Below are positions 7,541 through 15,636 of a DNA stretch of 38,577 bases, piece by piece; within the stretch, counting starts at the first letter, position 1, and every line of letters begins with the position of its first letter. The notes beneath the pieces were generated by a model. It was given only the letters and a program-made list of their open reading frames with translations. It searched no databases and was not told the DNA's origin. Both the position numbers and the translations under genes were made by a program. The DNA is from Xanthobacteraceae bacterium (GTDB taxonomy: Bacteria > Pseudomonadota > Alphaproteobacteria > Rhizobiales > Xanthobacteraceae): the NCBI GenBank assembly GCA_009694215.1, contig SHVN01000016.1, forward strand, positions 1-38,577, read 5' to 3'.

Positions 7541-8275
7541 TTACGCCGCCTCTTCCTCCACCAGCTCCTCAGCCGGCTTAGGCCCCCGGCGAGGACCCTT
7601 GGCGAGTGCGGCTTCGATCTCCTTGACCGCCTCGGTCTCGGTGATGTGCTGCACCGCCGCGATCTCGCGCGACAGCCGGTCGAGAGCGGCTTCATAAAGC
7701 TGCCGCTCGCTGTAGGACTGCTCGGGCTGGCTGTCGGACCGGAACAGGTCGCGCACCACCTCGGCAATGGCGACGATGTCGCCGGAGTTGATCTTGGCTT
7801 CGTACTCCTGGGCCCGACGCGACCACATGGTGCGCTTGATCCGGGCGCGGCCCTTGAGCGTCTCGATCGCGCGCTTGACCAAGGTGCCCTCGGCGAGCTT
7901 GCGCATGCCGACCGCCACAACCTTGGCCGTCGGCACCCGCAGCGTCATCTTGTCCTTGACGAAGTTGATGACGAACAGCTCGAGCTTCGCACCTGCCACC
8001 TCCTGCTCTTCGATGGAGATGATCTGCCCGACCCCGTGGGCCGGATAGACGATGAATTCATTGGTCTTGAAGCCCTGGCGCTGCGTCGTCTTTTTAGGGG
8101 TCATTCCAGGTACTGCTCCTTGCTCTGGCTTGCTACGGCCGAGCGATTTGGCCACGGGGGCCACACGGCGGGCGGTGCCGCGTGAGGCCTGCAAAATCCG
8201 CCGGCTTGCGCCAGCGGCGGGTTTCTTGGCACGCCGGCTTGCGACGGCTGAGCCCTTCTTGGACTTCTGACGCAT
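7541..8275 (-). CDS. carD: CarD-family transcriptional regulator
   Basis: An RNA-polymerase-binding regulator of about 244 residues. The Tudor-like RNAP-interaction domain starts at NEFIVYPAHGVGQI, and the helical DNA-contacting domain contains RIKRTMWSRRAQEYEAKINSGD and SYSERQLYEAALDRL. CarD binds the RNAP beta subunit and stabilises open complexes at selected promoters. The N-terminus before TNEF is about 70 residues, rich in Lys, Arg, Ala and Ser, and probably disordered; the C-terminus is acidic (EELVEEEAA). Starts are possible at GTG 8287, ATG 8275 and ATG 8104 (preceded by AGGAG at 11 bases). The shortest form would remove most of the basic tail. It ends at a strong hairpin terminator, so it is probably transcribed on its own. 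Confidence 0.92.
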   Translation of the reverse strand: MRQKSKKGSAVASRRAKKPAAGASRRILQASRGTARRVAPVAKSLGRSKPEQGAVPGMTPKKTTQRQGFKTNEFIVYPAHGVGQIISIEEQEVAGAKLELFVINFVKDKMTLRVPTAKVVAVGMRKLAEGTLVKRAIETLKGRARIKRTMWSRRAQEYEAKINSGDIVAIAEVVRDLFRSDSQPEQSYSERQLYEAALDRLSREIAAVQHITETEAVKEIEAALAKGPRRGPKPAEELVEEEAA

Positions 8276-8526
8276 CTTCCCTGCCACAGCTTATGCGTGT
8301 CTTTGACACGCCCTACACGAGTTTATATGGGGATCAGTGCCGAAAAATAATGCTCCAAACGGGGAGCCTCCGGTGCAAATCCATATTAACGGCTGTATAG
8401 CATATTTCCGCTCAGAATCAAAGCGTTATTGCACTGCAAAAGCTGGTTTCCGGACTTCCCGGGCGTGAAAATCGTTAAGACTGATTAATGACGGCGGCGA
8501 AATCGCGCCAGCGCGGCGCCCGGCCG

Positions 8527-8865
8527 TCAGTCGCCGATGCCCGGTTCGGGCGAAAAGTGCTTCTCGAACTTCTCCGCCACCCCCTCCCACTCCTTGGCGT
8601 CGGCGGGAGCGTCTCTCTTGACCGTGATGTTAGGCCAGACCTTGGCGTATTCGGCGTTGATTCCCAGCCACTTTTCGAGGCCCGGCTCAGTGTCCGGCTT
8701 GATCGCCTCAACCGGGCATTCCGGCTCGCACACGCCGCAGTCGATGCATTCGTCCGGATGAATGACGAGCATGTTCTCGCCTTCATAGAAGCAGTCCACC
8801 GGACACACTTCGACGCAGTCCATGTACTTACACTTGATGCAGTTGTCGTTGACGATATAGGTCAT
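8527..8865 (-). CDS. fdxA: Seven-iron ferredoxin FdxA
   Basis: A 112-residue cytoplasmic electron carrier with one 3Fe-4S and one 4Fe-4S cluster. Cys9, Cys17 and Cys50 fit the 3Fe site, and Cys21, Cys40, Cys43 and Cys46 fit the 4Fe site (motifs [14 protein letters not shown] and [12 protein letters not shown]). The region after residue 60 matches the longer C-terminal tail of the FdxA family. The frame is open upstream to 8988, but MTYIVNDNC at 8865 is the conserved N-terminus. It lies between carD and the S4 protein on the same strand. The redox partner is unknown. Confidence 0.93.
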   Translation of the reverse strand: MTYIVNDNCIKCKYMDCVEVCPVDCFYEGENMLVIHPDECIDCGVCEPECPVEAIKPDTEPGLEKWLGINAEYAKVWPNITVKRDAPADAKEWEGVAEKFEKHFSPEPGIGD

Positions 8866-8956
8866 TCCGCTCACTTCAGACTCGGCTCCCGTACCGCATG
8901 GGCGGCGTATTCGCAAGCGTTGCGGCCCAAACGGTCGACATACGGGCTCGTCATTG

Positions 8957-9005
8957 GAGCATAATCTTGCACGAAAACCGGGGCCCACTTTTCGGGATCA
9001 TGCTC
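8957..9005. repeat. Palindromic repeat, GCATGATC..GATCATGC family
   Basis: A 49-base element starting GAGCATAATC and ending GATCATGCTC, with the inner core GAAAACCGGGGCCCACTTTTCGGG. It is the same family as 6446-6518 and 22889-22937. It lies between fdxA and the S4 gene, touching the S4 stop codon at 9005, and may form a terminator or mRNA-end hairpin. Confidence 0.85.
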
Positions 9006-9385
9006 TATTCCAGATCGAACTCGTCCCGGCCCTGCAGCCGGTCGATCTCCCGGCGCTCGCGCTTGGTGGGACGGCCGGTTCCCTCCTCCCGGGCACCGGC
9101 AGACGGCTCCCGCGGGGGAGCGGGCGGCGGCGTCAGGTCCTCGAACAGGGCGCGGGCGATCTCGGCGGAGCCCCGGCGCTCGGCATAACCGATCACCTTG
9201 AGCAGCCGCACATTGCGGTCGAGGGCGACGGTGACCACGTCGCCGGGACGCACTGGCCGGCTCGACGTGTCGATCCGCGCTCCGTTGATGCGCACGAAGC
9301 CTGCATCCGCCAGCGCGGCGGCGGCCGAGCGCGTCCGCACCACGCGCGCATGCCACAGCCATTTGTCGATGCGCTGACGGTCCAA
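9005..9385 (-). CDS. S4-domain RNA-binding protein (Hsp15-like)
   Basis: A 126-residue protein. Its N-terminal S4 domain (RIDKWLWHARVVRTRS through GDVVTVAL) resembles Hsp15, which binds free 50S subunits carrying stalled nascent chains. The C-terminal third is Pro/Glu/Arg-rich with RPTKRERREIDRL, as in many alphaproteobacterial homologues. The only start that keeps the domain intact is the TTG at 9385: the codon immediately before it is an in-frame TGA. I see only a weak ribosome-binding site, but the helicase stop lies 17 bases upstream, so translation is probably coupled. Confidence 0.85.
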   Translation of the reverse strand: MDRQRIDKWLWHARVVRTRSAAAALADAGFVRINGARIDTSSRPVRPGDVVTVALDRNVRLLKVIGYAERRGSAEIARALFEDLTPPPAPPREPSAGAREEGTGRPTKRERREIDRLQGRDEFDLE

Positions 9386-9402
9386 TCAGGGAAAGCCCGG
9401 CT

Positions 9403-12400
9403 TCATTCCTTGTTGCCCTGAAGCTGCTCCTTGAGAGCCAGCAGCTTGGCGAAGGGCGAATTCGGATCGGGCTCCTTGCTGCCGCTGCGCGGCTCCTGGC
9501 TCGATGCCCATATCCGCGACGGCCGGTTGTCGTCGCGCCCGCCGCGGTCACGATCGCGGTCACGCCGCGGCGGACGGCCGGAGCCTTCCTTCCGCTCAGG
9601 ACGGTGCCGCTCGGGGCGGCCCTGTCCCCGCTCTTGCCGCTCTTGCCGCTGCGTCGCGCCGGCGTTTGCCTCGGCTGGCTTTGCCTCGACCGGCTTGCCC
9701 TCGCCGTCCTTGCGTTCGCCGCGATCGCGGCGGCGGTGGCGCGGACGCCCCTGGCGCTTCTTGAACTCGCCGTCGGCCGGCGGCGTGGCGTCGGCGACGA
9801 CCGCCTGTCCATCTGCGGCCACGACCGCTGGCGCTTCGCCGGTTGACTGGCCTTCCGGCTTCGATCCCGGACGCTCGTGACGGCGGCGGCGGCCCCGCTG
9901 CTCGCCTTCGCGGGGACGGCGCGGCTCGCCCGGCGGACGGCCGGGCCGCCACACCTCGATCATCTCAGGCTCGGCCGGGGCAGCCGGAGCGGATTCAGCG
10001 GGCGCGGCTGCGTCGACGCCGGGGGCTGCCGCTTCAGCGGCAGGCTCCGCCGCGACCTCGGCCGGCGCTGCCGGCGCGGCTTCGACCGGCGCGTCCGCTG
10101 CCGGCTCCGATTCAGCCGGCGCTTCGGGCTCAGGCTCCGCGTCGGGCGCGAGCGTCGGCGCGTGTTCGGCGGTCTCGGCGGCTGCTGCAACCTGTGTCTC
10201 GGCAACCTGCGGCTCTACCGCCGAAGGTTCCGGCGCAGCCGTCGTCTCCGGTGGTGCCGGCTCCACGGGCTTCGGCCGCTTCTCCATGCGATAGCCGAGC
10301 GAGCGCAAGATCGATGCGAAGTCCTCGCCCGAAGCGCCGGTCAGCGACGTCATCGCTCCAGTGACGGTGAAGCCGAAACCGTTGACCGCGCCGGGAGGCT
10401 TCGCGCCGGAGGAACCCTCGCGCCAGGTCAGCGCCGGCCGTATCAGGTCGGCCAGCCGCTCAAGGATGTCGACGCGGATGGCACGCTCGCCGCAGACGCG
10501 ATAGCCGATGATGCGGTACAGCGCCTTCGGCGTGTCCTTGTCGATCGGGATCGAGGTGCGGCCGCTCGAGGCAAGCCGCTGCAGCTCGTCGAGCCCCTTG
10601 GTCTCGGGGCTCTCGTGCTTGAGCATCCAAAGCTGGGCCGCGAGGCTGCGCGGCGCGGGCTTGAGCAGCGCCGGCATGTAGAGATGGTAGGCGCCGAAGC
10701 GAACGCCGTATTTGCGCAACAGCGCGCGCGACAGCTGATCCAATCCCTTGACGTCCTCGGCCACCTTCTGCCGCTCCAGCACGCCGATCGACTCGATCAG
10801 TTGGAAGGCGACGCCGCGCGCGATGCCGGTGATGTCCTCGGCGGCAGCGAGCGCATATAACGGTCCGAGAAGGCGCTCGATGTGGTTCTTGAGCCAGAGA
10901 TCGAGCCGGGTCTGCACCGCCTCGCGCGATGCGCCGGTCAACTGCTCGTCGGCGATGACGCGGAGCCGCGGCCGCATCACATCGTCGCCTGCGATCAGCT
11001 TGCCGACCGGCGCACCGGTCCAGCGCACCGAGCCGTCGGACGACAGCACGAACTCGCGATCGGGCGCCTGCGTGACCTTGATCGCGCGGGCATCGATCTC
11101 GCCGGCCAGCGCCGAGCGGGCCGCGCCCTGCAGGGTCTTGGCCTCAGAGCCCGCGGCGGACGCATCGGCAACGAAAGTGAAGCCGTCGAGCCGGCCGATG
11201 TCGTGACCCTCGACCACCACCTCGCCGGTTTTTTTGATTTCGGTGTCCAATGTTGTGTTCTCGCGCAGCCGTCGCATCAATACGCTGGTGCGGCGGTCGA
11301 CGAAACGCTCGGTAAGGCGCTCATGCATCGCATCCGAGAGTTTGTCCTCCACGCTGCGGGCGACCGCCTGCCAATGCTCCGGATCGGCAAGCCAGTCGGG
11401 GCGGTTCGCCACGAAGGTCCAGGTGCGCACATGCGCGATCCGATTCGAGAGCGTGTCGATATCGCCATCGGTCCGGTCGGCCTGGGCCACCTGGGCGGAG
11501 AACCAGTCGACCGGGATTTTACCCTCCCGCATCAGGAATCCATAGAGGGCCACCACAAGCTCCGCGTGCGTCGCCGGCGCAATTTTGCGGTAATCGGGGA
11601 CCTGGCAGACCTCCCACAACCGCTCGACCGCCGCCCGGCCCGTCGCCATGGCGCGGATCTCTTCATCGCGCGCCGCGTGTTCGAGCACCAGAATGTCCTC
11701 GGCGATGGGTGCGCGGGTGAGGCCCGCCTCGGTCGGGGTCATGGCGAGCGAGGCCTGCAGCGCGCCGATCGACGCGAATTCGAGATCGGTGTTGCGCCAT
11801 TGCAGCATCTTGATCGGCTCGAACGAGTGGCTTTCCAGCGCATGCACCAGCTCGTCCTCGAACGGCGCGCAGCGGCCTGTCGTGCCGAAGGTGCCGTCGC
11901 GCTGGGCGCGGCCGGCGCGGCCGGCAATCTGCGCGAGCTCGGCCGGGTTGAGTCTGCGGAATTGGTAACCGTCGAACTTACGGTCGGAGGCAAATGCAAC
12001 ATGATCGACGTCGAGATTGAGCCCCATGCCAATGGCGTCGGTGGCGACGAGATAGTCGACGTCGCCGGACTGGTAGAGCTCGACCTGGGCGTTGCGGGTG
12101 CGGGGCGACAGCGAGCCCATCACCACGGCCGCGCCGCCGCGCTGGCGGCGGATCAATTCGGCGATGGCATAGACCTCGTCGGCCGAGAACGCGACGATGG
12201 CGCTCCGCCGCGGCAGCCGGGAGAGCTTCTTGTCGCCGGTGTGGATCAGCGTCGAAAGCCTGGGCCGCTGCACGATGTTGGCGCCGCGCAGAAGTTTCTC
12301 GACCATGGGGCGGATGGTGGCGGCGCCCAGCACCAGCGTCTCCTCGCGGCCGCGACGGTTGAGCATGCGGTCGGTGAAGACGTGGCCGCGGTCGAGGTCG

Positions 12401-12738
12401 GAGCCGAGCTGCACCTCGTCGATCGCGACGAAGGCCAGATCGAGGTCGCGCGGCATGGCCTCGACGGTGGCCACCCAGAAGCGCGGGTTCGGCGGCTTGA
12501 TCTTCTCCTCGCCGGTGATCAGGGCGACGTTCTCCGCCCCCACCCGGTCGACGACCTTGTTGTAGACCTCGCGGGCGAGCAACCGCAGCGGCAACCCGAT
12601 CAGTCCGGACGAGTACCCGAGCATCCGCTCGATGGCGAGATGGGTCTTGCCAGTATTGGTGGGACCGAGCACGGCGGTGACGCCGGCGCCACGCAGGCGG
12701 CCGTCGCGGGTGACGGGCGACGAGAACGAAATGGGCAT
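9403..12738 (-). CDS. SUV3-type superfamily 2 RNA helicase with long disordered tail
   Basis: An 1111-residue protein. Residues 1 to about 800 are a SUV3-like helicase: Walker A GPTNTGKT at 25-32, motif II DEVQ at 107-110, SLSPRTRNAQ, ATDAIGMGLNL and QIAGRAGR. These are the motifs of the mitochondrial RNA-decay helicase Suv3 and its alphaproteobacterial relatives. From about residue 822 to the end is a low-complexity tail. It is first rich in Ala, Pro and Glu, then strongly basic with RRRRHERP, RPRHRRRDRG and RDRDRGGRD, and it ends in a short acidic/polar segment (SPFAKLLALKEQLQ). The tail probably binds RNA or partner proteins, much as the RNase E tail does. The ATG at 12738 has GGAAAACGG before it. 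S4 and fdxA follow on the same strand. Confidence 0.9.
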   Translation of the reverse strand: MPISFSSPVTRDGRLRGAGVTAVLGPTNTGKTHLAIERMLGYSSGLIGLPLRLLAREVYNKVVDRVGAENVALITGEEKIKPPNPRFWVATVEAMPRDLDLAFVAIDEVQLGSDLDRGHVFTDRMLNRRGREETLVLGAATIRPMVEKLLRGANIVQRPRLSTLIHTGDKKLSRLPRRSAIVAFSADEVYAIAELIRRQRGGAAVVMGSLSPRTRNAQVELYQSGDVDYLVATDAIGMGLNLDVDHVAFASDRKFDGYQFRRLNPAELAQIAGRAGRAQRDGTFGTTGRCAPFEDELVHALESHSFEPIKMLQWRNTDLEFASIGALQASLAMTPTEAGLTRAPIAEDILVLEHAARDEEIRAMATGRAAVERLWEVCQVPDYRKIAPATHAELVVALYGFLMREGKIPVDWFSAQVAQADRTDGDIDTLSNRIAHVRTWTFVANRPDWLADPEHWQAVARSVEDKLSDAMHERLTERFVDRRTSVLMRRLRENTTLDTEIKKTGEVVVEGHDIGRLDGFTFVADASAAGSEAKTLQGAARSALAGEIDARAIKVTQAPDREFVLSSDGSVRWTGAPVGKLIAGDDVMRPRLRVIADEQLTGASREAVQTRLDLWLKNHIERLLGPLYALAAAEDITGIARGVAFQLIESIGVLERQKVAEDVKGLDQLSRALLRKYGVRFGAYHLYMPALLKPAPRSLAAQLWMLKHESPETKGLDELQRLASSGRTSIPIDKDTPKALYRIIGYRVCGERAIRVDILERLADLIRPALTWREGSSGAKPPGAVNGFGFTVTGAMTSLTGASGEDFASILRSLGYRMEKRPKPVEPAPPETTAAPEPSAVEPQVAETQVAAAAETAEHAPTLAPDAEPEPEAPAESEPAADAPVEAAPAAPAEVAAEPAAEAAAPGVDAAAPAESAPAAPAEPEMIEVWRPGRPPGEPRRPREGEQRGRRRRHERPGSKPEGQSTGEAPAVVAADGQAVVADATPPADGEFKKRQGRPRHRRRDRGERKDGEGKPVEAKPAEANAGATQRQERQERGQGRPERHRPERKEGSGRPPRRDRDRDRGGRDDNRPSRIWASSQEPRSGSKEPDPNSPFAKLLALKEQLQGNKE

Positions 12739-13096
12739 CCGTTTTCCAGGGTGGGGCGGCGCGCTTCAGCGGGCGGGCCGCCTTTGTGTATCACAATGCG
12801 ACGCCGGACCAGCGCGCACTTAAGCTTTGGGAACGAGTCTGGAACGAACCCGGCCCGAATCGGTGACACGGGGGCAATGCGGCTTCGTTCACGGCAACAT
12901 CTGGCTGGCCCTCCGCTGCCAGCCACAACATCGGGTAGCGAAGGACCGCCGCAACCCCGCCAAACGCCGTCCAATCGTTAACCCGAGGCCGGAGCGGTGC
13001 CGGACACCGAGTCAAGCCCGGGCGTCTCCCAGGACTGTGGATAGCTTGTGGATAACTGGGATCCCCGGGCCTGCCCGCAAGCACCACCCGGCCCGC
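12739..13096. other. 358-base non-coding gap upstream of the helicase
   Basis: No convincing gene. It holds two DnaA-box-like sites (13036-13055) and the short palindrome TGTG-TAT-CACA at 12785-12795, and it must hold the helicase promoter, which I cannot place with confidence. Short open frames across it lack ribosome-binding sites. Confidence 0.6.
13036..13055 (+). promoter_or_regulatory. Two adjacent DnaA-box-like sites
   Basis: TGTGGATAG (13036-13044) and TGTGGATAA (13047-13055) lie in the same orientation 11 bases apart, start to start. The second is a perfect match to the consensus TTATCCACA read on the other strand; the first differs at one base. They lie about 300 bases upstream of the helicase start. 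Confidence 0.5.
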
Positions 13097-13933
13097 CTAT
13101 TGGGTTTTGGGACCGACCGCCGCGGCGCGGGGCTGCGCCACCGTGACAAACTGCGTCGCCTGCATCACCCCGACCCCGACCGGCGTCGGGATCAAAATCC
13201 GGTACGGCACCAGCACCCGGGTGGCGGCGACCGGCGCGAACCACACCTCCATGTCGCGCTGGCTCGCCAGGTACTTGATCGAAGCGCGCGAGGGAACAAA
13301 GCCGGCGATCGGCTCGAAATAGACCGCGCAGACCACCACCGGGCCCTCGTAGCCCTTTTCGGTCTTGACCTGCTCCATGCGCTTGTAGGCGAACTGCAGA
13401 TTGTAGCGCATGCGGCCATCGAAGATCGGCGTCGACCGCTGGCAGGCCGCCGGCCCGACCGGATTGGCGGTCCCAAACACGCGGATCAGCGAGCCGGTCA
13501 TCGGGTCGCTCACACCGTGGCGGTGCGCGTCGGTCACCGACACCCGCTCCGGGTCGTCGGGCACTGGCGGGGTGATGGCGAACTCCTTCACGTCGCCCGA
13601 AGCGAGCGTCATGCGGATTTCCTCGGTCTTCTTGTCGGAGGTGATGCTGGCGGCAAAGGTCGCGGGCACCGGATTGCCGCCGACGATGTAGCCGCGGGAG
13701 GCGCCGCTGCCCTGGCCGCTGGCGAAGACCCGCAACAGGCCGGCGGTGGCCCCGCTGGCCGCGGCCGTGAACTGGTTCTCGGCGATGTCAATCACCCAGG
13801 CGCCCTTGCCGACCGGCACGCCGGCTAGCGAGACCGCGTAGCGGGCATCCACCCGGCCCTGCGCCAGCGCCGGATCGGCCGCCAGTGCGGCAGCCGCCAC
13901 CGCAATGCCGATCGCAGACCGAAGGGTAGGCAC
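13097..13933 (-). CDS. DUF3108 domain protein, exported
   Basis: A 278-residue protein with an N-terminal signal peptide ([20 protein letters not shown], then PALAQG). The rest matches the pattern of DUF3108 proteins: [14 protein letters not shown] at the start of the mature part, a YxxQ-type beta-rich middle, and [19 protein letters not shown] near the end. The frame extends upstream to 13987. The GTG at 13933 begins the signal peptide and has GGAG 9 bases before it, so I choose it. The function of the family is not established; envelope location is inferred. It is divergent from rpmB and is followed on the same strand by the gap before the helicase. Confidence 0.8.
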   Translation of the reverse strand: MPTLRSAIGIAVAAAALAADPALAQGRVDARYAVSLAGVPVGKGAWVIDIAENQFTAAASGATAGLLRVFASGQGSGASRGYIVGGNPVPATFAASITSDKKTEEIRMTLASGDVKEFAITPPVPDDPERVSVTDAHRHGVSDPMTGSLIRVFGTANPVGPAACQRSTPIFDGRMRYNLQFAYKRMEQVKTEKGYEGPVVVCAVYFEPIAGFVPSRASIKYLASQRDMEVWFAPVAATRVLVPYRILIPTPVGVGVMQATQFVTVAQPRAAAVGPKTQ

Positions 13934-14105
13934 GATTTCATTCTCCTCGAACGCCGCCATCCGCTTTGCCGTGCCGGGAGGCCCCAATCAAGGCATTGCC
14001 GCGGGAGGAAAGCCGCTTATCCCCGATCTCGGGGTGGAATGCGTCGTTTCTATGATCGGAAACCGGCGGTTTGACCCGACTCTACGGCCCCAGCGACGGC
14101 TTTTC

Positions 14106-14134
14106 TTGACGCACGGGAGCCCCATCACTATACG
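14106..14134 (+). promoter_or_regulatory. Predicted sigma-70-type promoter of rpmB
   Basis: TTGACG (14106-14111) and TATACG (14129-14134) are separated by exactly 17 bases. The implied transcript start near 14141 leaves a leader of about 75 bases before rpmB. Confidence 0.7.
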
Positions 14135-14216
14135 TCCGCGGTCCATTGCAATCGCCATATCCGGCGCCAAGGCCTTCTTGAAGGACCCGCGCCGCTTCAG
14201 TTCCAAGGGTAACGCT

Positions 14217-14507
14217 ATGTCACGCCGCTGCGACCTCACCGGCAAGTCCGTCCTGGTTGGCCACAAGGTGAGCCACTCGAACGTCAAGACCAAGCGGCGG
14301 TTCCTGCCGAACCTGCTCAACGTCACCATGATGTCGGATGCGCTCGGGCGTTCGGTGCGGCTGCGGGTTTGCGCCCGCGCGCTCAAGTCCGTCGATCACC
14401 GTGGCGGGCTCGATGCCTTCCTGCTGCGCGCCAAGGACGACGTGCTCGCGCCAAAGATGCGCGACCTCAAGCGCGCGATCGAGAAGAAGCAGGCCAAGGC
14501 GGGGTAA
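14217..14507 (+). CDS. rpmB: 50S ribosomal protein L28
   Basis: A 96-residue ribosomal protein of the large subunit. It opens [20 protein letters not shown], followed by [10 protein letters not shown], the standard L28 pattern, and it has the longer C-terminus usual in alphaproteobacteria ([14 protein letters not shown]). The frame is open upstream, but the conserved N-terminus starts at the ATG at 14217, with AAGGGTAACGCT before it. It stands alone rather than beside rpmG. A good promoter lies about 85 bases upstream. It converges on the esterase-like gene, whose stop is 44 bases away. Confidence 0.96.
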   Translation: MSRRCDLTGKSVLVGHKVSHSNVKTKRRFLPNLLNVTMMSDALGRSVRLRVCARALKSVDHRGGLDAFLLRAKDDVLAPKMRDLKRAIEKKQAKAG

Positions 14508-14550
14508 GCTTTCGGCCGGCTTCGCCGTCGCTCGTCCGCGACACGTGCCG

Positions 14551-15567
14551 CTACTCCACCAGCGTGAACTGAAGCAGCAGCGTCCGCTGCAGCGGCGAAA
14601 AATTGTCGTCGGAGACCAGCGTCAGCACCAGCGCGCCGGAGCTGTCGCGATGCACCGACAGCCCCTCCATGTTGTCGATCTGGTGGCCCATGTCGGCGAA
14701 GATCAGCTCCCGGCCGTCGACCAGCGCGCCGGGCTTGATCGTTGCCAGCGGCACGCTGCGAATGCGCATGGCGATGCCGCGCGCCCATGAGAAGCGGCGC
14801 TCCAGCACCAGCAGGTTGCCGTCCGGCGCGGCGGCGCAGTCGCTGACGTCAAACTCGTCGGTGCGCTTGAGCGCGAAGCCGCCGCCCGCACCGCCGATCA
14901 GGAAGCCCAGCAGGTTGCCGTTGGCGTCGAGGCCGCGCTCGGAAATCGAGATCAGCGTGCCGGCGAGCGGGCCGCCCCTCCGTCCCACCTCCAGGCATTC
15001 GATGCTCTGGTTGCCAGGCAGCGTCTTCATGGCCGGCGGTACGGCGACCGGACGGCCCCGCGCGCGCAGGTTATCCTTCGCGCCATCGAAGCGTACGACC
15101 TGGCTCACACGCTCGATCCCGACATAGACCACACCGCCGGCCTCGGCGAGGGCTTCGGTGTCGTACCAGCCGCGGCTTTTGAGCGGCCGCCCATCCAGGC
15201 CGAGGATCGGCGCCATCTCGGCGTCGGCGATCGCGATCGGAACCTTGCCGCGATAGACGATGCGCCCGCGCAGCCAGTTGCCCTTGTCGGTGACCGCCAG
15301 GAACCGCTCGCCGTTGGCCGCGACACGCAAGCCCGACACGCCGCCGAAATCGCGATAGGAGGATTTGAGGCTCAGACCGCCGCGAAACGCGAGCGCGCCG
15401 AAGCGCGTGCGGGCTGGCTCCCGCGGGTCGAAGGCCTCGATCGCCTGGGCGCTGATTTCGATTTTCTGAATCGAATCGACGGCAGCCGGCGGCTGCGCCG
15501 CCGCCGGGATCAGCGCGAGCGCGAGAATGGCCGAAAAGGCCGAAGCGCGAGACAAGAAATTGTTCAA
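14551..15567 (-). CDS. Esterase-like activity of phytase family protein, exported
   Basis: A 338-residue protein with a signal peptide (SAILALALIPAAAQ). The body reads as a beta-propeller of the phytase-like esterase group: DFGGVSGLRV, RFLAVTDKGNWLRG, GWYDTEALAE, NQSIECLEV, ISISERG and DNMEGLSVHRD. These Asp/Glu-rich turns typify the family, whose true substrate in bacteria is not settled. The start codon is a TTG at 15567 with GGAG 7 bases before it, giving MNNFLSRAS. It ends 44 bases from the rpmB stop and lies downstream of cobT with a short gap of about 70 bases. Confidence 0.85.
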   Translation of the reverse strand: MNNFLSRASAFSAILALALIPAAAQPPAAVDSIQKIEISAQAIEAFDPREPARTRFGALAFRGGLSLKSSYRDFGGVSGLRVAANGERFLAVTDKGNWLRGRIVYRGKVPIAIADAEMAPILGLDGRPLKSRGWYDTEALAEAGGVVYVGIERVSQVVRFDGAKDNLRARGRPVAVPPAMKTLPGNQSIECLEVGRRGGPLAGTLISISERGLDANGNLLGFLIGGAGGGFALKRTDEFDVSDCAAAPDGNLLVLERRFSWARGIAMRIRSVPLATIKPGALVDGRELIFADMGHQIDNMEGLSVHRDSSGALVLTLVSDDNFSPLQRTLLLQFTLVE

Positions 15568-15636
15568 GGCAAATCTCCGTAACGGGGCGAGTCTACCGCA
15601 GGCCGCACCCTCGGCGGCGGCGGCCGGCCGGATTAT

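Noticed and set aside
12785-12795. TGTG-TAT-CACA palindrome before the helicase
   Set aside because: It resembles half of a CRP/FNR-type site but is too short, and the centre spacing does not match either consensus.
9877-12981. Long open frames antisense to the helicase (up to about 700 codons)
   Set aside because: High GC keeps antisense frames open. The helicase motifs are on the minus strand and the plus-strand translations are Arg/Ala-rich without domains.
13036-13055. Chromosomal replication origin
   Set aside because: Only two DnaA boxes, no AT-rich stretch and no dnaA, hemE or parAB genes nearby; treated as a DnaA-box pair only.
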